In this document: positions 57,101-64,000 of the stretch, piece after piece | Layout: each line of letters opens with the position of its first letter | Numbering within the stretch: the first letter of the stretch is position 1 | Assembly: GCF_018143015.1 (NCBI RefSeq) | Contig: NC_054740.1 | Span: 53,378,779-53,442,778, forward strand | Direction: 5' to 3' | From: Lytechinus variegatus | Taxonomy: Eukaryota > Echinodermata > Echinoidea > Temnopleuroida > Toxopneustidae | DNA: 64,000 nt | The notes under the pieces: model-generated | What the model saw: the letters and a program-made list of their open reading frames with translations, nothing else | Database searches by the model: none | Told to the model about the DNA's origin: nothing | Program-made: the position numbers and the translations under genes

Positions 57101-58446
57101 ACTTTCCCATAGGCCATGTACTTAATTATCAGGGATTTGTGGTTTTCTCCTAAGTACCCATTCCCCTGGGGCAGTAATCTAAATATAACCCATGTAGTAT
57201 ATTGTTTTATGTCCTCATGAAAGAAAAATATAATTTGAAATAAAACTTTTGGGAAAAATGACATTTTAGCCATAATATGTATTGGAGTACATGGAAGAGT
57301 AGTCCTTGCCTTACATCACTATTACATCCCATATGCGGCCAATTTGAAATCTCCATGGGTATAGTGATTACCAATATTTACAACTTTTAAAAATTCATAT
57401 CTTTCTTTTTGTTTGTCCAATATTGTTCAAACTTTCACCTATCAACTTGTCTGATTTTTCTTTTCCTTATAAAAACAAGTTTTTATTTGGGTTGGATTCC
57501 CCTTTACGGTTTGTTTTTTTCAGTTTTGCTCATGCCCTCAATGTGTATCAAAAACACAAAATTTCAAGAAAAAGTATCCTTCCCCTTCAAGCTTACCCCC
57601 CGAGGTCATATTCTGGGACAACTTGTTTAGGGGCCAAATTGTGTAAATAAAGCCCGTGAAAAACTTGTTTAGGGGGTTATTTTGCATAAAGAGAAACAAA
57701 TTGTTTGGGGGTGGAAATAAATTGATCACGCACGTGTACAACAATACATTTGACTCACTCTGCATTTATATCATCTTTCAAAAATAATTTCTCTCACTCC
57801 AAATATAGCCCCACCCCCTTCTTTCGGAGTCACTTTCCATTGGCTCGTAAGTCTCTCAGGGGAACTGCTACCAGCGGTCAGTGAGAAGATAATTGATAAC
57901 GCAGATCAGATTTAGCCAGTAATTAACCCAACATAAACAATGTCCCAGTGCCCAGAAGACCCTCTAGGGATCTTCTGTACACATGCAGGAATGGTCATTG
58001 CATGGTCATTGCATATAGCTCCATGGTCATTGTACCACATACCGCACATGTACTGTATAATAGTAGCTTTAGAAATGTCTAATACTTGTATAGCCTATAG
58101 TTCAAGTTTGTTCCAATAGATCTATTACCATTAGATTACATCTCCTGTAAATAGTTTCTTAAGGCCTATATCTCTCTGCTGTGCATTTTTTTTTTCATTT
58201 CCCGAGTAGGAATTTCCTACAGATATCATAACAGCCCTTAACCGATTTTGAATATAACTCAGGGTCAACATTAAAGGACAAGTTCATCCCAACAAAAAGT
58301 TGATAAATTTGAATAAGAAGAGAAAAATCTAACAGGAATAACACTGAAAATTTCATCAAAAAAATGATATCAGATGTTAAATAAGAAAGTTATAACAATT
58401 TACATTAAATCTAAAGTTTCGCTTAATCTCAATATATAAATATATA

Positions 58447-58488
<42 letters not shown>

Positions 58489-59831
58489 CCTGTTTGATAT
58501 GCAAATGAGGAGACTGATGACATCATCCACCTTTTTTGCATATGAAACATTCTAATTTTCTCCTCGTTGTTAATTGAAACAGCCATCCCTGAACCTGTGG
58601 AATTAGCAGTGCAAATATTATATGATTCACTCAACTTAGTTGGTCCTATCTAGTCAAATCTGTAAAAAAATTAATTATTGAATAATTTAAAAATAAAAAA
58701 CACAGGAAATAGTGAAGGACATCATCAACTGCCTCCTTTGCATGTCACTGAGTTGTGCCAATCACTGTTGAAAATAAGCGAAACTTCAAAATGTCGTAAC
58801 TTTGTTCAATTACATCCAATATTGATGAAATTTTTAGCGTTATAGTTTGATTTTTGTCTATTTACTTGAATCAACATTTCTCTGTTGTAGATAATACCTT
58901 TAAGATTTCAGATAATTTGCACAAAGTCCCTTACTCTTTGTTTACTCAAATCAACTTTATTACACTAAATCGCACAAGCACATCAATCAGGATCAAAATA
59001 AGAAGACAAAAAATAATGTACATATGCAGGCAGCGGGAGCAGGATAATACGTGTCTACCAAAAATTCTGATGGGGGACAACCCCCCCCCCCAAAAAAAGA
59101 AAAGAAAATCATAAATGTCTAACATACTACCGTCGGTGAATGGAGATGATAGTAAATCGTAAAAAATTGTTAAATACATATATCCCCAGAAACGATGGCT
59201 ATTTCTGTCTAATTTCCTCCCTCCATATACCGATCTTCTACTCTGTTTTGCGATCGAGTTAAAGAAATTTCCGTCTTCTTCTGATTTGACATTGATATCA
59301 AAAACTTCGGCCAAATCGTGGTTTTGGAAACCACTCATAGATTTGTGTACGCGCATTTGTGTACAAAGTGAATGGAGGTGGAAAAAGGGAACCGTGCGTG
59401 CGACTGAATAAAGCGCTGCTGTATGAAGTGAATGGTGGTTACCTATATCACGATAATGCCAAAACTTCGCGCTGCGGGAGAGGGGACCACCCCTTGGGAG
59501 CGCACTCAGCAGGCTTCGCGTGCACTAGCACTTAACGCCGGTCCCCTCCAAATTAAATCCTGGCTACATACACGGTTAATGGAGTGAGGAAGGTAGGTAC
59601 AGGTGGAATGTCAATGACTTGAATGAGTGAGTTGGTCTATCTACTCACTTGTTAAACATACCAAGGGAGCTCCGGCCCGGGCGTATGGCGGCCCGGAGCT
59701 CCCGCGGAACACACGGGCCGGAGCTCCCGGCGGTGATGATGATACTCACTTGCACGAATCCAACCTTCTATCACTGCTTGCGCCATAGATCCAGCCCCAA
59801 TGAAACCAATTTTGAGATTTGCTAACGCCAT
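51014..59831 (-). CDS. PYCR3: Pyrroline-5-carboxylate reductase, PYCR3-like, 6 coding exons, 269 aa
   Basis: Exons in gene order: 59831-59750, 54658-54594, 53061-52888, 52475-52263, 51768-51676, 51196-51014 (810 nt, in frame, all GT-AG). The enzyme reduces 1-pyrroline-5-carboxylate to proline with NAD(P)H. Residues 8-18 hold the Rossmann loop (GFIGAGSMAQA). ASAPSDRNL, CKPYQ and a C-terminal SVCSPGGSTI loop with MMNAVEAATEQ match the family; the first matches human PYCR3 (ASAPTDRNL) better than PYCR1/2. Length 269 compares with 274 for human PYCR3, so the protein looks complete. There is no N-terminal extension, in keeping with the cytosolic PYCR3 type. The usual SGSG segment is replaced by VCTG at residues 174-177 (AVCTGVAW), so activity should not be assumed. 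The ATG context ACCATGG is strong. Confidence 0.93.
51197..51675. other. PYCR3-like intron 5
   Basis: No gene. An inverted repeat around 51243-51320 (AGAGATTTGAAAAAAAAA and neighbours) and G/C-runs near 51400 and 51450 suggest a degraded repeat. Confidence 0.7.
51676..51768 (-). CDS. PYCR3: PYCR3-like, coding exon 5
   Basis: Acceptor TTTGACCAG; donor TTAATG|GTAAGT; 31 codons. AAMVLEGLADGAVMVGLPRS is the well-conserved helix of the dimer core. Confidence 0.93.
51769..52262. other. PYCR3-like intron 4
   Basis: Short ATC repeats (51890-51940), a T-rich stretch, no coding signal. A continuation of exon 4 reads open for a while but breaks the family alignment. Confidence 0.75.
52263..52475 (-). 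CDS. PYCR3: PYCR3-like, coding exon 4
   Basis: Acceptor CCACTCCAG; donor GCTTGG|GTAAGC; 71 whole codons. LLPPGTRLVRTMPNVAIAVC matches the family's RxMPN region. The end, SSAVCTGVAW, aligns without gaps to the usual TGLSGSGVAF but has lost most of the SGSG identity. Confidence 0.92.
52520..52857. repeat. SINE tail fragment and family D MITE fragment in PYCR3-like intron 3
   Basis: 52520-52616 matches 30340-30430 (CCCAGGGTAGCCACTTCAGT). 52660-52857 is a reversed partial copy of 48607 onward. Confidence 0.65.
52888..53061 (-). CDS. PYCR3: PYCR3-like, coding exon 3
   Basis: Acceptor CTACTACAG; donor GAAGCC|GTGAGT; 58 whole codons. Contains EKGLSTTHDNAELVKSCAVI, the CKPYQ segment at the strand 4 turn, and LVLSVVAALS before the dimerisation half. 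Confidence 0.92.
53467..53887. mobile_element. G/C-run-bounded element, family E/F-like
   Basis: A G-run at about 53467-53479 and a C-run at about 53877-53887 enclose GGGTCTGGGGAACTGG and similar words, reminiscent of family E. Lies in PYCR3-like intron 2. Confidence 0.55.
54594..54658 (-). CDS. PYCR3: PYCR3-like, coding exon 2
   Basis: Acceptor CCCTTTTAG; donor TTAAGG|GTAAGG. Completes an Asn codon, then VVKPNQIMASAPSDRNLCKL and R. ASAPSDRNL is the second strand with its nucleotide-contacting loop. Confidence 0.92.
54996..55671. mobile_element. Family A MITE, broken copy with nested insert
   Basis: The left about 120 bases are missing. The right end TGGGGTGGACTTGTCCTT is followed by TA. 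Split by 55321-55528. Confidence 0.7.
55321..55528. mobile_element. Short TIR element nested in a MITE
   Basis: TTAAGGCATGGTCACACC-like left end and inverted GTGTGACCAGGCCTTAA right end. Sits where intact family A copies read GTGCATGTAACTG. Target duplication is TA or TTAA. Confidence 0.75.
56160..56412 (-). repeat. tRNA-derived SINE, minus strand
   Basis: Minus-strand head TTGTGGTCAAGTGGATAAGA and GTGGGTTCGATTCC; body shared with 30340-30612 (AGGAAGTAATTCCTCAAAAA). Confidence 0.75.
56849..57765. mobile_element. Family H element split by a MITE
   Basis: Left part (G-run, then CAGTCAAATATATTGCTGTA) and right part (GACAACTTGTTTAGGGG to TACATTTGACTCACTC) match 49928-50410 in inverted order. 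The C-run end is lost. Confidence 0.7.
56908..57504. mobile_element. Family B MITE nested in family H element
   Basis: AAGGGGAATCCAGCCTTGG to GGGTTGGATTCCCCTT with TA at 56906-56907 and 57505-57506. Confidence 0.85.
58274..58900. mobile_element. Family A MITE, copy 4, with (TA)n
   Basis: Left AAGGACAAGTTCATCCC; right weakly inverted, ending ATACCTT; TA on both sides. A TA microsatellite interrupts the left arm (about 58433-58486). Confidence 0.75.
59665..59730. repeat. GC-rich triple GGAGCTCC inverted repeat
   Basis: GGGAGCTCCGGCCCG (59665-59679) is exactly inverted at 59714-59728; a third related copy is at 59689-59704. Starts 19 bases inside PYCR3-like intron 1. Confidence 0.8.
59750..59831 (-). 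CDS. PYCR3: PYCR3-like, coding exon 1
   Basis: Encodes MALANLKIGFIGAGSMAQAV then IEGWIRA, the first beta strand, glycine loop and helix of the NAD(P)H-binding fold. Donor GCAA|GTGAGT leaves phase 1. The next 65 or so bases of intron hold a GC-rich inverted repeat. Confidence 0.92.
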
Positions 59832-60160
59832 GGTAAAGCTTCGTCGAATTAGCTGCCTCCAGTGCCTCGTCTACGTCGTCGGATAGTGTTCTTGCTCGGC
59901 CTCTGGTCTACTACAATCAGCTCATATAGTCGTGTATCGAGGTTCTTCACAAACCTTGTCCGATCTGCTGTTGGGAAGCTGTCGCTGTCGCGTCGCGTCG
60001 TGTACGTGTATAATATAATATTGCGCCCGATTGGCCTGCCCGTTACCAGTCGACAGTCGTATATACTGAGCACACGTGGTTGGCCGGCAAGGGGGCGTGT
60101 CGAAAATAAATCAATGCAGAAAAATATTCTTGAGTCGTCTATAGCGCCCCCTATCTTCAA
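59832..60160 (-). promoter_or_regulatory. PYCR3: 5' flank and probable promoter/5' UTR of PYCR3-like gene
   Basis: GC-richer than surrounding DNA, with several CpG. An inverted CCAAT (ATTGG on +) lies at 60030-60034, about 200 bases before the ATG. The minus strand has a 103-codon open frame (60160-59849) ending before the start codon; it has no recognised domain and is treated as chance or 5' UTR. No clear TATA box was assigned. Confidence 0.35.
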
Positions 60161-60541
60161 GGCTTATGATATTTCATTTATTTATTTACTTATTTTATTT
60201 CTTGCAAAGGAATACACAAAACTACAAATGCAAGGAAATTGAAAGACCCATCTACTGATGGCCAGGGATAGCTAAAAGGACACTACTTCCTATTAAATGT
60301 TCTCTCATCACATCACACATCGATAGTTTACAAACATCATTATAAACATTAAAATTAATACAAATACATAGATTTACTGCACTGTCACCAAAAACACTTT
60401 TAAATTAAAAAAAAAACATTTGCAGCAATGAGGAGCATGAGGGAACATGTAAAACAAAATGCGAAATATATAATGTCACAAATACAGGGGAGGAAAATCT
60501 CTCCCAAAAGGTAGGGGGACAAGGGGCTCGAAAATTTGACA

Positions 60542-60575
<34 letters not shown>

Positions 60576-61033
60576 TAAAAAGGTTATCACCCCAAATTTA
60601 AGAATTCAAAGTCATTTCGACGAAAATTGATTTAACAAGCAAAAAAAGGTTATCATCCCAATGGTAAGGTTAACTCGTCCTAAAATACATGTTTTGTTTC
60701 GATTTTGAATGATGTATTTCTTACCATCATAAAAGACCACAAATAGTAGGGGGGACATTTGATATTGTGCCCCCTACTATTCTGAGTAGAGGGGACACGT
60801 TCCCCTGTCCCCTCTGGGATTCCCGTCCATGATTATTCATCTATTGGTTTCTGCAACACTTTTTCATAAATACATGAACAATGAAAATACAACAATAATA
60901 TACGTTTAACTGACAAGCAAAATGTTGAACATAATTGCATTTTCTATTAATATATATCGATTGTTAGAAGGTTGCAGGGGTTACAACTATAAGCTAAGCT
61001 AGACTGCGTGGCAACCCCAGAAAACAATAATTA
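60161..61033. other. Upstream intergenic DNA
   Basis: No gene seen. Contains a poly(A) run at about 60545-60573 on + and AT-rich sequence. Confidence 0.7.
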
Positions 61034-61380
61034 TTATTCATCCAACATATCTTAACGTAAGGGTGCAGTTGCAAAATGACGGGGGGGGGGTTTGGTCCTC
61101 ACAATGTATTTTGATTCTTGGTTGTTTTTCTTGTTTTGGAAATTATGTGTTTCATTAGATAAAGAGAAAGAGCAATTTTGAAATTAACTCTCTGAATATT
61201 TATTTATTCATCCAACATATCTTAACGTAAGGGTGCAGTTGCAAAATGACGGGGGTGGGGGGGGGGGCGTTTGGTCCTCACAATGTATTTTGATTCTTGG
61301 TTGTTTTTCTTGTTTTGGAAATTATGTGTTTCATTAGATAAAGAGAAAGAGCAATTTTGAAATTAACTCTCTGAATATTT
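61034..61380. repeat. Tandem direct duplication, about 170 bp
   Basis: 61034-61203 and 61204-61380 are nearly identical, differing mainly in the internal G-run (GACGGGGGGGGGG versus a longer, T-interrupted run). Confidence 0.9.
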
Positions 61381-61383
61381 ATT

Positions 61384-62248
61384 TAATAATAATGTTTTAA
61401 TACCTGTTTTAAAGGGAGAAATGAATCTTAACTGTTTGAGTGAATCTGGCAATGTATTCCATATGTCAGGCCCATGATGGCATGCCCATGATAATCATCT
61501 TTTAATCTGATGTGAATTAAAAAGAAATAGTTGAGTGTAAAAGGGAGAAAATTCTATGAATTAAATCAGCAGGGTGAGTGCGTCATGTAAGATAGGCCTA
61601 CATTTTGAGGACAAAGTCACTGCATATATAAGTGTAAAACTTAACATGTGTACCATAACAATAAGGCCTATCATTATTACTTAACAATAATATGTTACCA
61701 CCCATATTTTAATAAAATCTAAACTCTTCACAAATATCCCACACGTCAATCAGATGAATTCCATTTACCAATAACCAGGACCATCCTTGCAAAATCAATT
61801 TTTACTTTTGAAGGCCCTAGACTCCGGGAAACTATTAATAATAACATTAAAGAATCGCCAAGCCTAAATTTTTTCAAATATAAGTTCAAAAAGTTTCTCC
61901 TAGATAACCATTGAATTAACTCTTCATCACTTTTCCATCTCTTTCGTTTTCCTGTTGATTCTAGAGACTATTAATTTCCCCTATTTCTTTTTTTGTTTTT
62001 ACATGTTCATGCTCAAGTTGTTATTTTGATTTTTATATGCTATGTAACTACAAGATTACTTATTAGGAGGCTGCACTCTACAAGCTCCGCTTTTCATAGC
62101 AGCCTCCTCCATTTCCAACCTGATTGTACAGGGATACTTGAAATGTGTTTTGTCATTACAAACTGTAGGCCTAATGTTGGAAATGGAAATAGAAATAGAC
62201 GAAATGAAATGAAATAAAAAGTGAAGCATCAGAAATCATTTGTGGAAT
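61384..62248. other. Intergenic DNA
   Basis: AT-rich. Near 61790-61920 and 62040-62200 it has short conserved-looking words (GCAGCCTCCTCC, GGAAATAGAAATAG) like old transposon tails, but nothing assignable. Confidence 0.5.
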
Positions 62249-63446
62249 ATTATGTTAGAGGGAGGAAAATCAGGTTGCACTCTCAATGTGAGGGAGACTA
62301 CATAGATGTGATTTCAGGGCCCTGTCTCAAAGAGTTGCGATCGATCCGATCAATCACAACTATGGACGGCCAGCAACGTCAACATCATTAGGGGAAGGCG
62401 GGGTAAGTTGTGACACTTTTTGCATTTTGCATGTTAGAATTGATATGACTAATAATATTGTAGAAATAAATACATTGCCTTTAAATTTGATTCTCGGGAA
62501 ACATTTTTCACCTATATAAAACTTTCTACCCCAACACTGAAAATCATTGTGACCTTTGAAAAAAACGATGTCAAATGGCTCAACTTGCCCCATTGGGGTA
62601 AGTTGGGCCACAAAAACTATGTACAAAATGTATGCGGGAAGAAGCAGCATTTTAATTTTTTTTATTTCAAGTCTTTTCACTTGCTAATTCTCTATAAATA
62701 CTAACATCCGCTAAAAGTAAAAGAACTTTTATGTGAATTTACACTTTTCTGCGTGCATATCAAAGACTTTTCATTTTTTTTCACTCTTATTACCATAAGA
62801 ATTACCATTGGCTCAACTTGCCCCATGTTGGCTGGCTCACAGTACCCCAGTCCGAACTTAATGCGATATTTTCACATCCACTCATTTCTTATGCATCCAT
62901 CATTTTAAAGACTATGAAAAGAATGAAGATCCATACCTGGTCTAACAATATTGTTGTTATTTTTTATCATATTTAAAGACTTGTGTAGGGAAACAGCACC
63001 CCACTATTTTACACCCCTTTTTACTTTTTTTGCTGAAATTTGTATTTTTCCGTCTAAAAAATTACTCTTTGTTTCAAAGTCGAAAACAGTATGGTTGTGT
63101 AAAGGGTTATGTAATGGGTCATCAATACATGACACCACCACAATGTCTGACTCATTCATTATTGGCCTGGGGGTGGTGGCTCAACTTGCCCCTATGCTCA
63201 ACTTACCCCGCCTTCCCCTACGCATGTTTGTTCAAAATAGATGCGTATTCATGCATTCATTGTTTTCTTGAAAATTCACTGCACTTCTCTTTGTTTACAG
63301 TTGTCATTGTGCATTATGTTAGACGGATGAAAATCAGGTTGCATTCTCAATGTGAGGGAGACTATATAGATGTGATTCCAGGGCCTTGTCTTACAAAGAG
63401 TTACGATTGATTGGATCAATCGTAACTCTTTGTAACCAGGACCCCG
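62249..63446. repeat. Family O element with direct-repeat flanks, split by a transposon
   Basis: 62249-62360 and 63310-63424 are direct repeats (AATCAGGTTGCA(C/T)TCTCAAT, TGTGAGGGAGACTA). Between them a family O copy is interrupted by 62391-63218. Confidence 0.7.
62391..63218. mobile_element. TIR element (GGGGAAGGCGGGGTAAGTTG), nested
   Basis: 20-base ends are exact inverted repeats, flanked by TA (62389-62390, 63219-63220). GGCTCAACTTGCCCC words recur inside. The two open frames within (62951-63410) have no recognised domain. Confidence 0.85.
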
Positions 63447-63905
63447 TATCGCGCAGATATAGGGTTTATGGACGTTTTGCGAAGTCTTGGACTTAATTGG
63501 CAAGGGGTATAGGCAGGTACATTATATCGGAAGAAACGTGATGAAACAACAAACAAATTATATGCCGGTTGTAGGGCGGAGAAAGATCAAGTTTTGTAAT
63601 AATCTTGCAGAGTAGGAAAGTGCATTTGCCTGTTTATAAGAAAAACAAAATCGTGTGAAGCGTCTTTGAATGGACCGCAAAGACATGTGATTTTGTTGGT
63701 GAGGAAGCTAGATACATTCCATATTCGATGACTGATCTGCAGATTGAATATAAAAATGGTTAAGAATAAATAAACTATTCATTGTATTCACTATTCGTCG
63801 GATGAAGCCTGATTTTTTTTAACATTATCCACAATATTTCCCAAATGAAGTTGAAGTTGATAAATGAAATACTCGAAATATAGGTCTATAGGTTTTTGGC
63901 GGACG

Positions 63906-64000
63906 TGACCCGGAGGAGACAATAAATTAAGCATTGGAGGGGTACAGCATTGTTCACAGAGAATTCAATGCCCCTCCAATCATTTGTCTCCTTCGGGTCA
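63906..64000. repeat. Inverted repeat at window edge
   Basis: TGACCCGGAGGAGACAAT (63906 on) and inverted ATTTGTCTCCTTCGGGTCA (ending 64000) with GCATTGGAGGGG/CCCCTCCAAT inside. May continue past the window. Confidence 0.75.

Larger units (their letters stand above)
54659..59749. other. PYCR3-like intron 1 (5.1 kb)
   Basis: Filled largely by a broken family A MITE with a nested insert, a SINE, a family H element split by a family B MITE, a family A MITE with (TA)n, and a GC-rich inverted repeat next to exon 1. No coding frame is supported. Confidence 0.8.

Noticed and set aside
59849..60160. 103-codon minus-strand frame upstream of PYCR3-like start
   Set aside because: Basic composition with no homology recognised; sits in the promoter/5' UTR and ends before the ATG. 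A targeting extension is unlikely because it is out of phase with a stop between.
62951..63410. Overlapping 106- and 126-codon frames
   Set aside because: Start inside the TIR element, no transposase motif (no DDE/D pattern seen), and one runs across the element boundary into family O sequence.

Overview
The window is animal nuclear DNA. It has spliced genes with GT-AG introns, no bacterial operons, tRNA-derived SINE-like repeats, microsatellites and very many short inverted-repeat (MITE-like) elements. The dense self-complementary TACATGTA words and the TA-flanked foldback elements suggest a marine deuterostome invertebrate, most likely an echinoderm such as a sea urchin. That placement is inference.

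Two protein-coding genes can be rebuilt exon by exon, both with unbroken frame and consensus splice sites. On the + strand, 11 coding exons between 4775 and 37410 encode an 817-residue coiled-coil protein. Its N-terminal half resembles the Bfr1 (nuclear segregation protein/brefeldin-resistance factor) family, and a long acidic, Ser-rich tail follows. On the - strand, six coding exons between 59831 and 51014 encode a complete 269-residue pyrroline-5-carboxylate reductase, closest to the PYCR3 type, the last step of proline synthesis. The genes are convergent, with stop codons about 13.6 kb apart. I see no functional link between them.

Layout: 1-4.4 kb is low-complexity and repeat sequence with two opposed arrays of a GCGCGAAGCGCGAGCT-type unit. 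4.4-37.4 kb is the Bfr1-like gene, with a 15.4 kb first intron rich in TACATGTA and a 618-base second intron that is almost all TGATGG-type microsatellite. 37.4-51.0 kb is AT-rich 3' flank with MITEs, a TIR element carrying a tRNA-like sequence, and CT-rich repeat units. 51.0-59.8 kb is the PYCR gene. 59.8-64 kb is its 5' flank, a tandem duplication and a nested palindromic transposon.

No intact transposase, reverse transcriptase, CRISPR array or rRNA was recognised. Most short open frames here lie inside repeats and are not annotated as genes. The most notable signals are nested MITE insertions, one with a matching empty site elsewhere in the window; elements bounded by G-runs and C-runs; a changed SGSG motif in the PYCR; and an antisense protein-like stretch in intron 7 of the Bfr1-like gene.
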